Below are positions 43,730-52,701 of a stretch of 64,000 nt of DNA, piece after piece. Source of the DNA: UBA940 sp045613745 (GTDB lineage Bacteria; Bacteroidota; Bacteroidia; Bacteroidales; Rikenellaceae); NCBI GenBank assembly GCA_045613745.1, contig JAZLBP010000001.1, forward strand, positions 62,001-126,000, given 5' to 3'. A program made the position numbers and the translations under genes. Numbering within the stretch: the stretch's first letter is position 1; each line of letters opens with the position of its first letter. The notes below the pieces were generated by a model. The model was not told where the DNA came from. It worked only from the letters and a program-made list of their open reading frames with translations, and searched no databases.

Positions 43730-45181
43730 TTATCTCTTTAATTTCATTCGTATCATTGCAAAAATATTCTCGCGCCACGCGGCATAACATCCGTAGGCTG
43801 CCACCACCAGCACACTTGCGCCATATTGCATCCACAGACTCTCGGTTGCGTCATCCACCGCTGTGCAGAGGAAGTAGAGCGCCAAGCCCACAGCAACATA
43901 CTCGCCAATGCGACGCCAATCGTAGGGCGTGGGGAAGTACTTGCGGTTGAGCCACCAGCTTACGGCCACCATCGCCGCCTCGCTGATAAGACGTGCCCAC
44001 GCTGCGCCGTAGAATCCCATACGGGGTATGAGCACTACGTTTGCCGCCACGTTGAATACCAAACCCACCACCGTCACATAGACCGCATAGCGTGTTCGCT
44101 CCTCGCGCTTGTACCAGAACGAGAGGTTGAGCCACACTCCCGCCAGCAGGTGGCCCAGCAGAATCACAGGCAGGATATAGACTCCCTCGCGGAAGGCAGG
44201 ACCCGCCAGCAGTGCGAACAGATCCTTGAACAGCGCGATGCCGAGGAAGATGGCCATAGCCACCATCACATAGTATTTGAGCGCCGCAGCGTTGGTCTCG
44301 ACAAACTCCTCCTTGCGGAAGTTCGACAGGAAGAAGGGCTCGGCCGCCAAGCGGTACATCTGTGTGAAGAGCAACATCACAACAGCAATCTTGGTCACCG
44401 CGCCATAGACTCCCAGCTGTGCAAAGGCCACACTCTCGGGGGTGAGTATCTTGATGAGCTGACGGTCGAGGAACTCGCCCGCTGTGCCCGCAACGCCACC
44501 AATAAGCAGCGGCATCGAGTAGGCAAAAATCCTGCGCAACTGCACCCAATCCACTCGCGGAATCACTCGGTCGCACGAGGGGAGTATCAACGCCCAAGTG
44601 AGCACACTCGCGGCGAGGTTGGCCACAAAGACCCATCCCACGCCAAACTCCGAGCGGAACAGACCCAGCGCACCAAACACCAGCGCCAAGCCCACTTGAA
44701 GAACGATGTTAACAATTTTGAGCGTCACAAACCTCACAGCGCGTCCCTGCTCACGCAGTCGCGAGAAGGGAATGGTAGCCCACACGTCGAACATCACAAT
44801 CAGCGCCATCAGCACCACATAGCTCGGATGCTCGACATAGACATAACCCAGAGCCGAAGCCACGGGCCCGCGCAGCAACACCACCAGAGCCGCAAACACC
44901 GCCGCCGCAAGTGAGGTTATGCCCCAAGTGGTGGCGAAGAGGTGTCGCTTACCCGCCTCGTCGGTCTTGCCCGCAAAGCGGAAGTAGCTGCTCTCCATAC
45001 CCATCGTGAGCACCACCAACGCAAAGGGAATCAGCGCATAGACATCGGTCACCACACCATACTGCGTCTGACCAAAGACGTGGGTATAGTAGGGGAACAG
45101 CAAGTAGCTTAACATCCTGACTACTATGCTGCTGATGCCATAAATGGCAGTCTGTCCTGCGAGTTTTCCAATCAATCCCAT
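43730..45181 (-). CDS. Oligosaccharide flippase (Wzx-like)
   Basis: A 483-residue inner-membrane protein with about 14 hydrophobic segments, beginning LAGQTAIYGISSIVVRMLSYLLFPYYTHVFG, the standard opening of the polysaccharide-transport/MATE-like flippase family. Further segments include AFALVVLTMGMESSYFRF and IGGVAGTAGEFLDRQLIKILT. It probably flips a lipid-linked glycan, fitting the surface-glycan genes transcribed divergently at 45359-47911. It could equally serve another glycan made elsewhere. First gene with its own promoter. Confidence 0.88.
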   Translation of the reverse strand: MGLIGKLAGQTAIYGISSIVVRMLSYLLFPYYTHVFGQTQYGVVTDVYALIPFALVVLTMGMESSYFRFAGKTDEAGKRHLFATTWGITSLAAAVFAALVVLLRGPVASALGYVYVEHPSYVVLMALIVMFDVWATIPFSRLREQGRAVRFVTLKIVNIVLQVGLALVFGALGLFRSEFGVGWVFVANLAASVLTWALILPSCDRVIPRVDWVQLRRIFAYSMPLLIGGVAGTAGEFLDRQLIKILTPESVAFAQLGVYGAVTKIAVVMLLFTQMYRLAAEPFFLSNFRKEEFVETNAAALKYYVMVAMAIFLGIALFKDLFALLAGPAFREGVYILPVILLGHLLAGVWLNLSFWYKREERTRYAVYVTVVGLVFNVAANVVLIPRMGFYGAAWARLISEAAMVAVSWWLNRKYFPTPYDWRRIGEYVAVGLALYFLCTAVDDATESLWMQYGASVLVVAAYGCYAAWRENIFAMIRMKLKR

Positions 45182-45204
45182 TAGGCGAAGGTGCTTGTAA
45201 CCTA

Positions 45205-45234
45205 CAAAAGTATAAAAAAATTTCGGAATTTCAA
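45205..45234 (-). promoter_or_regulatory. Promoter of the flippase-dut pair
   Basis: On the minus strand TTG (45232-45234), 19 bases, then TACTTTTG (45205-45212), a near-consensus Bacteroidota promoter, 24 bases before the flippase ATG. Confidence 0.65.
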
Positions 45235-45306
45235 CACTCCGAGGCTATGTTTTGGAATATAGCTGTTTTCGCGCGCCCTCGCGGGCGAGGATTTGAGGGG
45301 GCTGAA

Positions 45307-45338
45307 TTTGGATTTCTGCGTAAGGATACATAACTTTG
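45307..45338 (+). promoter_or_regulatory. Promoter of the surface-glycan gene cluster
   Basis: TTTG (45307-45310), a 20-base spacer and TAACTTTG (45331-45338): a full match to the Bacteroidota consensus. It puts the start of transcription near 45345 and fixes the acyltransferase start at 45359. Confidence 0.8.
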
Positions 45339-45358
45339 CACAAAACCGACCATCGCCA

Positions 45359-45910
45359 ATGTTTATCAAGAAAATCAAGGCTCTGATTGCACGCAAAAAG
45401 TGGAAACGACAACACCCGACCGTCACTCTGTGCCGACCCTATAATATCACCCCCATCGACAACCTTGTGCTCGGTGAGCATATCTACATCGGCCCCGAGG
45501 CGTGGTTCAGCCTGCGCGGAAAGTGTCGCATCGGCTCGGGCACAATCTTCGGCCCGCGATGCAAAATACACACCTCCAACCACCGCTACGAGGGTACAAT
45601 GCTGCCCTACGACCATATCTACACGGTCAAGGATGTGACCATCGGCGAGAATGTGTGGATTGGTGCCGACGTGTCGATTATGCCGGGTGTGACCATTGGC
45701 GAGGGAGCAGTGATTGCGGCGTGCTCGTGCGTGACAAAGGACGTTCCGCCTATGGCTGTGGTGGGTGGCAACCCGATGCGAATAATCAAGTATCGCGACG
45801 CCGAAAACTACAACCGACTCAAAGCCGAAGGGCAAATATATATGGCGCTCAAAGCGCAAGGCAAAACCATAACCGATGAAAAGCAACGCTGTGAGTATCA
45901 AGGCAAATAG
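45359..45910 (+). CDS. Hexapeptide-repeat acyltransferase (WbbJ/LbH type)
   Basis: A 183-residue enzyme with a left-handed beta-helix. It begins at 45359 (MFIKKIKALIARKKW), after the promoter. The hexapeptide pattern runs through LGEHIYIGPEAWFS, IGSGTIFGPRCKI and DVTIGENVWIGADVSIMPGVTIGEGAVI, with the catalytic-region His in KIHTSNHRYEG and the usual end VVGGNPMRIIKY. These O-acetyltransferases modify sugars in surface polysaccharides. Its last 35 bases overlap the next gene, so the products are made together. Confidence 0.9.
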   Translation: MFIKKIKALIARKKWKRQHPTVTLCRPYNITPIDNLVLGEHIYIGPEAWFSLRGKCRIGSGTIFGPRCKIHTSNHRYEGTMLPYDHIYTVKDVTIGENVWIGADVSIMPGVTIGEGAVIAACSCVTKDVPPMAVVGGNPMRIIKYRDAENYNRLKAEGQIYMALKAQGKTITDEKQRCEYQGK

Positions 45911-46973
45911 GAAGCGGGTGCTGGTCTATGGCTACCTGAATCTGAACTTGGGCGACGACCTGTTTTTCAGAACTCTGGCCGAGCGCTATCCGTCGGTGGA
46001 TTTCTATGTTTTTTCGGGTATTGACTACTCGAAAGTTGTGCGTCGTCCCAACTTCCACACCATACATCGCAACCGCATAAACCGAATATTCGCCTCGCAT
46101 CTGCCCTATCAGTTTGCGTTCTATGGATTCGATGCGATAGTCTATATCGGCGGCTCGATTTTCATCGAACGGGGCGAGAGCGGCACCTGCACCACCCTTC
46201 GCAACCTCAACAAACTGCACCGCAAATTCCCGAAACTTCCCATACACATCATCGGCAGCAACTATGGCCCCGAACGCACCAACGCTTTCCGCTGTGAGGT
46301 GGAGCGCGTCTTCGAGTTTGTGGAGTCGGTGACTATGCGCGACAGCTATTCGCAAGGGCTGTTTGAGGGCAACCCCAAGGTCAAATGTGCCGCGGATGTG
46401 GTGTTTGGAATGGACACCTCGGCACTGCCTGCACCCGACCGTTCGGGCGATGTGGGAGTGTCGGTGATTGACCTCACGTTCCGCGAAAACCTGCGCGAGC
46501 ACACCGAGTGGTATGAGGCCGCGACCGCCTCTCTAATCGAAAGTTCGGTGCAAAATGGGAAAAGCATAAAACTCTTTGCTTTCTGCCGTGGCGAGGGCGA
46601 CACCACAGCCTGCGAGCGCATCTGTGCAAGGCTCAAAAGCGACACCGCGAGCAAGGTGAAAATCGTGACCTATGACGGCGACATCGACAACTTTTTGACC
46701 TCGCTCCGCAGTGTGGAGTGTCTGTATGCCGCGCGTTTTCACGCCACGATTCTGGGAGCGCTGTTTGGCATCCCCACCGTGCCCGTAATTTACAGTGACA
46801 AAACACAATACATACTCAACGACATAGGCTGGAAGGGCGCAACCATCGACATTCGTCGAGCCGATGCGCAACCCCAAAATCCTGCGCCCTACACCCTTGA
46901 CGCCGACACGCTCCAAGGGCTGAGGCTCTCGGCGCAAAAGCAATTTTATTCATTAGATTCGACTCTACGATGA
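45876..46973 (+). CDS. Polysaccharide pyruvyl transferase-family protein
   Basis: A 365-residue protein of the CsaB/pyruvyl-transferase family, which adds ketal pyruvate to surface sugars. Visible are VYGYLNLNLGDDLFFRTL near the N-terminus (GxxNxGDD), YIGGSIFIERG, IHIIGSNYGPERT, RDSYSQGLF and the C-terminal LYAARFHATILGALFGIPTVPVIY with RFH. The start overlaps the acyltransferase by 35 bases. The next gene overlaps its stop by 4 bases (ATGA), typical of a coupled glycan operon. Confidence 0.9.
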   Translation: MKSNAVSIKANRKRVLVYGYLNLNLGDDLFFRTLAERYPSVDFYVFSGIDYSKVVRRPNFHTIHRNRINRIFASHLPYQFAFYGFDAIVYIGGSIFIERGESGTCTTLRNLNKLHRKFPKLPIHIIGSNYGPERTNAFRCEVERVFEFVESVTMRDSYSQGLFEGNPKVKCAADVVFGMDTSALPAPDRSGDVGVSVIDLTFRENLREHTEWYEAATASLIESSVQNGKSIKLFAFCRGEGDTTACERICARLKSDTASKVKIVTYDGDIDNFLTSLRSVECLYAARFHATILGALFGIPTVPVIYSDKTQYILNDIGWKGATIDIRRADAQPQNPAPYTLDADTLQGLRLSAQKQFYSLDSTLR

Positions 46974-47911
46974 CACCCACGATAAGTGTAATTATTCCCG
47001 TCTATAATGCCGAGAAATATTTGGGCAAGTGCATTGACAGTGTGCTGGCTCAAAGCGGTTGTTCGGCCGAGATTGTGCTGATAAACGACGGCAGCAAAGA
47101 CCGAAGCCTCGACATCTGCCGAGAGTACGCCTCACGCCACGAGTGCATACGTCTTATCGACCAGCTCAACGGCGGTGTGAGCGCGGCACGCAACGCGGGA
47201 ATCGAGGGTGCTACGGGAGAGTGGATAATGTTCCTCGACGCCGACGACTGGCTTACCGACGATGCATTTGCCATCTTGCTGCCCCATATGGCCGACAATG
47301 ATGTGGTGCGTTTCGGACTGACCGACCTTTTTGCGGATGGCAGCACCCGACTGCGCAAACTCGCACCCGCCACCGACCGCGAGCAGGCTTTTTCGCAGGT
47401 GTTGGGACACCGCACAATCATTGGTGTGGGCGGCACAATCTATCGTCGCAGCCTCTTTGTGGAGAACAACATCCGTTTTAGTCGCGAACTGACCTATGGC
47501 GAGGATTGGCTGGTGTTGGCAACGGCACTCTACCACAGCCAAAGGGTCAAAACTCTGCACGAAAGTTTTCTGTATATCTACAACCGATTCAACGAGTCGA
47601 GTTGCACCAACACAATGAGCAGCAGCAAGTTATTGCAATCACTGATGGTGGTGAAAATCTTTGAAGAGAGATACGGCGAGGAGCAATACTCCCGCGAGTT
47701 GAGCCGTTCGCGTTGCCGCCGAACAAACACCCTTGTCAAGGAGTACGGATTTGAGGTTGCGGCGAGGGAAATGGCAGCCGCAAGGGACAAAATCGCAATC
47801 CCCACCCTGCGCGACATACTTACGGCCGATGTGCATTTGAGCCTGCGAGTAAGGTTGTTGCGACTGTGGTTTGGCCACCTGCGACCACTGCTCCGAAAGC
47901 AGGGCGAGTAG
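46970..47911 (+). CDS. Family 2 glycosyltransferase
   Basis: A 313-residue GT-A enzyme. The N-terminal domain has SVIIPVYNAEKYLGKCIDSVLAQ, VLINDGSKDRSLDICREY, NGGVSAARNAGIEGATGEWIMFLDADDW with the DxD-type LDADD metal site, and the later acceptor region RELTYGEDWLVLATALYHSQ (EDW). It probably adds a sugar to the same surface glycan as the previous two genes. The last 110 residues form a helical tail without a membrane segment. Confidence 0.92.
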   Translation: MTPTISVIIPVYNAEKYLGKCIDSVLAQSGCSAEIVLINDGSKDRSLDICREYASRHECIRLIDQLNGGVSAARNAGIEGATGEWIMFLDADDWLTDDAFAILLPHMADNDVVRFGLTDLFADGSTRLRKLAPATDREQAFSQVLGHRTIIGVGGTIYRRSLFVENNIRFSRELTYGEDWLVLATALYHSQRVKTLHESFLYIYNRFNESSCTNTMSSSKLLQSLMVVKIFEERYGEEQYSRELSRSRCRRTNTLVKEYGFEVAAREMAAARDKIAIPTLRDILTADVHLSLRVRLLRLWFGHLRPLLRKQGE

Positions 47912-47950
47912 TCCAAAACGGCCAATTTTTGGTGGAATAGAAAAAATATT

Positions 47951-47981
47951 TTTGATATTTCGCTGGGAGTGTTTATCTTTG
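47951..47981 (+). promoter_or_regulatory. Promoter of the tRNA gene
   Basis: TTTG (47951-47954), 19 bases, TATCTTTG (47974-47981): full consensus. Transcription would begin about 34 bases before the tRNA. Confidence 0.8.
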
Positions 47982-48021
47982 CGCCACTAATTGCGCGCCA
48001 CACGGCGAAATGCAAATTAGC

Positions 48022-48095
48022 GGGCCCATAGCTCAGTTGGTCAGAGCAGCGGACTCATAATCCGAAGGTCGTGGGATCATACCCCTCTGGGCCCA
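48022..48095 (+). tRNA. tRNA with CAT anticodon (elongator Met or Ile2)
   Basis: A 74-base cloverleaf: acceptor GGGCCCA/TGGGCCC pairs fully, the D arm is GCTC/GAGC, and the anticodon loop CTCATAA carries CAT. No CCA is encoded. It begins with G1 and keeps the usual elongator-Met layout, but the lysidine-type Ile tRNA (CAT) cannot be excluded. Oddities: G27-A43 mismatch in the anticodon stem, T50-T64 mismatch in the T stem, and a T loop reading ATCATAC instead of TTCRANY. A consensus promoter precedes it and a strong terminator follows. Confidence 0.9.
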
Positions 48096-48106
48096 CATTG
48101 ATTATC

Positions 48107-48142
48107 AAGCGGTTACGAATCACTCGTAGCCGCTTTTTTTTT
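48107..48142 (+). terminator. Terminator after the tRNA
   Basis: AAGCGGTTACGA pairs with TCGTAGCCGCTT (one wobble) around ATCAC, followed by a run of Ts. Confidence 0.92.
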
Positions 48143-48336
48143 GCGATGTAAAGCAGGCTCCGTAGGCGCATCACAACACATATCGCACCCTCGTGTCCAC
48201 TCTCGGTCGGGCTGTTCATTTTTCAAATCCTTGCGTTTCTCGATAATAATGTTTTACTTTGTAGTATGTTTACTACAAGTAAACCTTTGGATTTGGAATT
48301 TAATCTATCAAAAACTATAATAAAAATCCTAACATT

Positions 48337-51300
48337 ATGAGCAAACGTAACAAACGAAAAGTGACTCAAAAAGTGATGGCTGCCATTATGATGGTGGCAC
48401 TCGCTGCATTCATCGCAATGTCGGTGGTGGGTTGCCAAGACCCCCAAGGGCAAGGTGGCACTGACCCCCAACCCTTCCTGACAGTAAGCACCCAAACTCT
48501 GAACTTCGAGGCTGTGCCCTCGGGTGCACAGAGCGTGGAGTTCACCTCGTCGTCGGATGTGGCTGCAACCACTGACGCCGACTGGTGTGCCGTAAGTGTG
48601 AAGACCGCCGAGCTGCAGGTCACCGCACAAAAAAACGAACTTGACGAGAGCCGTAGCTGCGTCATCAGCATCCAAAACGCAGATGGTCTGACCGAAATAA
48701 TCGACGTTACTCAGCTTGGTATCGAACCCGAGATTCTGCTGTCGGTTGACTCGGTTAGCTTTGGCTATGAGAGCGAGAGCGCCGAGGTTACCGTAACCAG
48801 CAACATCGCTTGGAGCGCAGCGTGCGAGGCCGAGTGGATTGAGGTTGAGCAAACCGCAGGCAAGGTGACAATCACCGCAGAGGACAACACCGCCGAGGCT
48901 CGCGAGGCTGTGGTAACAATCACCCCCACCGTGGAGGCACTGGCCGAGTATGCAAAGAGCTTCACCGTAAGCCAAGCTGCTTTCCAAAACACTCTGATTC
49001 TGGAGAGTGATGGCATCACCGAGAATGCTATCGAGATGGCTGCCGAGGGTGGCCGCGTGGCAGCAACCCTGACCACAAACGCCGACTGGACCGCCGAGTG
49101 CGAGGCCGACTGGGTAACCCTCAGCAACGATAGTGGCTCGGTTGCCGATGCTAAATACTTCACCTTCCGCATCGCCGAGAACACCTCGCTCACAGCACGT
49201 TCGACCGAGGTTAAATTCACCTGCGGAAACACCGAACTCGTTATCTCGATTTCGCAAGCCGCAGCAGGTTTGTATGCCGAGATGGATGAGGCTCAAAAAC
49301 AACTCACCTTTGCAGACATCGCTGCAACCCAAACCATCGCAATCAGCACCAATGGCTACATCAGCGCAACAAGTTCGGCTGACTGGCTCACCGTTGCGGT
49401 TGAGGAGAACAGCCGCGTGGTTGCAACTACCGTAGATAACGAGGGTGACGCACGCGAGGCTACAATCACCATCACCGTAGGTTCGGATCCCTTGGAGCCC
49501 ACCGCCGACCCCGTTGTTATCACCATCAACGTGACTCAAAAACAAAAACGCGTGGCTGTGGATTTGAGCGCCGCAGGTACTGCCAACACCTATATCGTAA
49601 ACCAAGCAGGTTCGTACTACAAATTCAACGGTAGCGTGCGCGGTAACGGCAAAGCACTCAACCTGCAATGGAACTCTGGTGACGCCAAAAATGTCTCGGT
49701 GAACTGGGGTTACGACGAGGCATACGTGAACATCGCTCCCGCCAAAGCTATCACCGTATGGTACAACGCTTCGAAAGCAGGTGAAGAGTGGGTTAAATCG
49801 TCGCCTGTAGTGCTTGAGTCGGTAATGTTGGGCGCCGACGGCTATGTATATTTCGAGACTCCCGAGAAGTTCATCAACGGTAACGTAATGTTGGCCGTAA
49901 CCGACGCCAACGACGAGATTCTGTGGAGCTGGAACATCTGGGCTTGCGAAGGCTTCAACCCCGACGCAACCGCCAAAACCGTAGGTGACGTGGTTATTAT
50001 GGACCGCAACCTTGGTGCTATGATTGGCTTGGAGGCTAAAGACGAGAGTGATCCCGTCAAAGCTGCTTGGGCTATCGGTAACTACTACCAATGGGGCCGC
50101 AAAGACCCGATTCCCACCGCTTCGGAGTATGGCAAAGCTGACAACGCTCTGCACGGAAGTATGAAGTGGGGTCTGCCTACCTACACACCGCTCGAAAACC
50201 TCAAAAACGACCTGTCGAAATATCCTTGGGGTACCGACAACGTGCTTTATACCTCAACTACTGCCAACAACAGTATCGGTCTGAAAACCGCTCTGGGCGA
50301 GGGCTTCACCATCGAGCAAGCGATCGCACAAACCGTTAAGACTCCCTACTTGTGGGCAAGCAACAGCACCGGCACTGGCAACGAGTCGCCCTATATGTGG
50401 ATGGTAAGCAATCCTCTGGATGACACCAAACAAGTGACTTGGCGTGCTCTGTGGGGTAATATGAATTGCGTTGACGGTGTTAAGACTGTTTACGACCCCT
50501 GCCCCGCAGGTTGGATGGTTGCCGACGCTGCCGCTATCGGTCTGGCTCTGTCGAAATCGGAGTGCTGCACCAACGGCTATGGCGTTTACTCGGCAGAGTG
50601 GGATGTTTACTTCCCGTTTGGTGGCCAACGTGCATCGATTTACTCGAACGTAGGTGAGCTGCCTATGAAGGGTTCGAAGAAGAACCTCTATCTGGCTACC
50701 TCGACCGTTTCGACCAACGCTAACCCCTTCCGTGGTATGCGCGACATCGACTCTAAAAACGGCCCCGTAGATTACAGCGACCGTTCGGCTGCCGCCTCTA
50801 TCACCACCAGCAACTCGTATGTAGGTGCTGCTGTGCCTCTGCGCTGTGTGAAAGAGGAGAAGGTTACACCCGCAACTCCCGCCGAGCCTACAGGTCCCAA
50901 AGCTGCATTCCTCGGTGACTCGATTACCGAAGTTTGGGAGGCTCGTACCTCGAACCCCGACTTCTTCACCTCGAACGACTACGTTCACCAAGGACAAAGC
51001 GGTACTATGACTTCGAACTTCGCAAGCCGCTACAACTGGGTACGCGTAAAAGACCCCAAAGTGACCGTAATCTGTGGCGGTATCAACGACCTTGCCGAGA
51101 ACGGCGACTACTGGGTACCTCTGGAAGATACCTATAATAACATCCGTATGATTGCCCGTATGGCAGAGTTGTCGGGTAGCCAAGTTATCATCGGCTCGAC
51201 TCCTCCCGCCAACGCCATCTGGTGGAACGACGCTGCTTGGAACGCTGCTCACAGCGACATCGGCGAGCGCGTAGTACAACTCAACGCCAAACTCAAAGCT

Positions 51301-51528
51301 ATGGCCGAGGAGTGTGGTTACACCTACTGCGACTTCCACACCGCACTCAAAGATGACCAAAACGGTTTGGCACTTGAGTACTCGTGGACCTCGAGTGACC
51401 GCGTACACCCCAATGGCGCAGGTTACGCTGTGATGGAGTCGATTGTGAAACCCATCATCGACAATCTGCTGGGCCTTAGCGACGACGACTCGATTGGTTT
51501 CGGTGGCAACACCCCCAACGTTGACTAA
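48337..51528 (+). CDS. BACON-domain lipoprotein with C-terminal SGNH hydrolase
   Basis: A 1063-residue lipoprotein; the signal ends with Cys near 36 (VVGC), followed by a Gly/Gln linker, suggesting surface export. Residues about 45-400 hold four BACON-type beta domains (SSDVAATTDADWCAVS, NIAWSAACEAEWIEVE, NADWTAECEADWVTLS, SSADWLTVAVEENS). Residues about 410-850 look like a Fib_succ_major-type domain (VGDVVIMDRNLGAM, YYQWGRKDP, YDPCPAGWMV, AAVPLRCVK). The C-terminal 190 residues are an SGNH/GDSL hydrolase with blocks GDSI, GQSG, GGIND and SDRVHPN, so Ser, Gly, Asn and His are all kept. It likely removes acyl groups from a glycan. Transcribed alone. Confidence 0.9.
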   Translation: MSKRNKRKVTQKVMAAIMMVALAAFIAMSVVGCQDPQGQGGTDPQPFLTVSTQTLNFEAVPSGAQSVEFTSSSDVAATTDADWCAVSVKTAELQVTAQKNELDESRSCVISIQNADGLTEIIDVTQLGIEPEILLSVDSVSFGYESESAEVTVTSNIAWSAACEAEWIEVEQTAGKVTITAEDNTAEAREAVVTITPTVEALAEYAKSFTVSQAAFQNTLILESDGITENAIEMAAEGGRVAATLTTNADWTAECEADWVTLSNDSGSVADAKYFTFRIAENTSLTARSTEVKFTCGNTELVISISQAAAGLYAEMDEAQKQLTFADIAATQTIAISTNGYISATSSADWLTVAVEENSRVVATTVDNEGDAREATITITVGSDPLEPTADPVVITINVTQKQKRVAVDLSAAGTANTYIVNQAGSYYKFNGSVRGNGKALNLQWNSGDAKNVSVNWGYDEAYVNIAPAKAITVWYNASKAGEEWVKSSPVVLESVMLGADGYVYFETPEKFINGNVMLAVTDANDEILWSWNIWACEGFNPDATAKTVGDVVIMDRNLGAMIGLEAKDESDPVKAAWAIGNYYQWGRKDPIPTASEYGKADNALHGSMKWGLPTYTPLENLKNDLSKYPWGTDNVLYTSTTANNSIGLKTALGEGFTIEQAIAQTVKTPYLWASNSTGTGNESPYMWMVSNPLDDTKQVTWRALWGNMNCVDGVKTVYDPCPAGWMVADAAAIGLALSKSECCTNGYGVYSAEWDVYFPFGGQRASIYSNVGELPMKGSKKNLYLATSTVSTNANPFRGMRDIDSKNGPVDYSDRSAAASITTSNSYVGAAVPLRCVKEEKVTPATPAEPTGPKAAFLGDSITEVWEARTSNPDFFTSNDYVHQGQSGTMTSNFASRYNWVRVKDPKVTVICGGINDLAENGDYWVPLEDTYNNIRMIARMAELSGSQVIIGSTPPANAIWWNDAAWNAAHSDIGERVVQLNAKLKAMAEECGYTYCDFHTALKDDQNGLALEYSWTSSDRVHPNGAGYAVMESIVKPIIDNLLGLSDDDSIGFGGNTPNVD

Positions 51529-51564
51529 TTCGCACATTACGAGGGGCTGCTCGTCAGCCCCCAA

Positions 51565-51607
51565 TAAAAAAATCACCCCTGCCGAAGTGGCGGGGGTGAT
51601 TTTTTAT
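51565..51607. terminator. Bidirectional terminator between convergent genes
   Basis: AAAAAATCACCCC pairs with GGGGTGATTTTTT around a loop that can itself pair. Flanking A and T runs let it serve both the SGNH-hydrolase gene and the converging nitronate monooxygenase gene. Confidence 0.9.
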
Positions 51608-51621
51608 AGTATGTATTACTA

Positions 51622-52701
51622 CTATGCCTGTGCTTGCACACAAGCCTCGTACTCGGTCGAAAGCTCGTCCATCAGCTCTTGAACACTCATAATCTTGGTC
51701 GAGCGCCAAGCATTCGAGCCTGCGAAGGCATAACCTTGGTCCATCTTACCGCGGTAGGCGTTGTAGAGAGCCAGCATAATGCAATAGGGAGAGTCAACAA
51801 CGTTGCAAGTCTTGATACAGTTGAAGGGACAAGCCTTGGGTTTGGTGAGTCCCTCCTTCACGCGGTCGAGGAACGAGTTGTGGATAGCGCGACCCGGCAT
51901 ACCCACGGGGCTTTGGATAATCTCGACATCCTGCTCGGTTGCATCGATGTAGGTTTGTTTGAACTCGGGCGCAGCGTCGCACTCCTCGGTCACAACAAAA
52001 CGGGTACCCATTTGCACGCCGCTTGCACCAAGCGACAGAATCTTGTGGATATCCTCGCCGGTATAGACACCGCCACCTGCGATGACGGGAATCTCGACAC
52101 CATATTGCTCCTCAAACTTTTTGACCTCGGCCACAACCTCGGGAACGATAGCCTCCAGAGAGAATGCGGGGTCTTCGATTTGTGCAGCCTTATAGCCAAG
52201 GTGACCACCCGCTTTGGGGCCCTCAACAACAATCGCATCGGGCAGCACATCGTATTGTTCTTTCCACTTGTTGCAAAGCAGTTTGGCAGCGCGGCCACTC
52301 GACACGATGGGTGCGAGTTTGGTTTTGCTACCCGCGGGGCGGAACGAAGGCAGGTTCAACGGAAGGCCTGCGCCTGAGAAGATGATGTCGGCACCCTCCT
52401 CGATGGATGTGCGCACCATATCTGCAAAGTTGCTCAGTGCGACCATCACATTCACACCAATGATACCTTTTGTAGCCTGTCTGGCTTTGCGCAGCTCCTC
52501 ACGCATACCGTGAATGCTTGCTACGTTATAGTCATTGGAGTAGCTTCGGTAAATTACGCCCAATCCGGCAGACGAGATGACGCCTATTCCGCCCGCGTTG
52601 GCCACAGCCGAGGCCAAACCCGAAAGCGAAATTCCTACTCCCATACCACCCTGCACAATTGGCAGGCGTGCAATCATATCGCCGATTTTTAATGGTTTCA
52701 T
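51622..52701 (-). CDS. Nitronate monooxygenase / NPD-like flavoprotein
   Basis: A 359-residue TIM-barrel flavoprotein. I start it at 52701 (MKPLKIGDMIARLPIVQGGMG). Features are the N-terminal VQGGMGVGISLSGLASAVANAGGIGVIS, GVNVMVALSNF, GPKAGGHLGY (the His of this block is the catalytic base position in NMO), PVIAGGGVYTGEDIHKILSLGASGVQMGTRF for FMN phosphate binding. A four-cysteine insertion near the C-terminus (ACPFNCIKTCNVVDSPYC) is unusual for plain NMO and recalls the Fe-S- or Zn-containing 2-nitropropane-dioxygenase-like enzymes; its role is unknown. Substrate not predictable. Confidence 0.88.
   Translation of the reverse strand: MKPLKIGDMIARLPIVQGGMGVGISLSGLASAVANAGGIGVISSAGLGVIYRSYSNDYNVASIHGMREELRKARQATKGIIGVNVMVALSNFADMVRTSIEEGADIIFSGAGLPLNLPSFRPAGSKTKLAPIVSSGRAAKLLCNKWKEQYDVLPDAIVVEGPKAGGHLGYKAAQIEDPAFSLEAIVPEVVAEVKKFEEQYGVEIPVIAGGGVYTGEDIHKILSLGASGVQMGTRFVVTEECDAAPEFKQTYIDATEQDVEIIQSPVGMPGRAIHNSFLDRVKEGLTKPKACPFNCIKTCNVVDSPYCIMLALYNAYRGKMDQGYAFAGSNAWRSTKIMSVQELMDELSTEYEACVQAQA

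Noticed and set aside
48251..48277. Hairpin TTGTAGTA...TACTACAA upstream of the SGNH gene as an operator
   Set aside because: One short palindrome with no partner and no regulator nearby; too little to call an operator.
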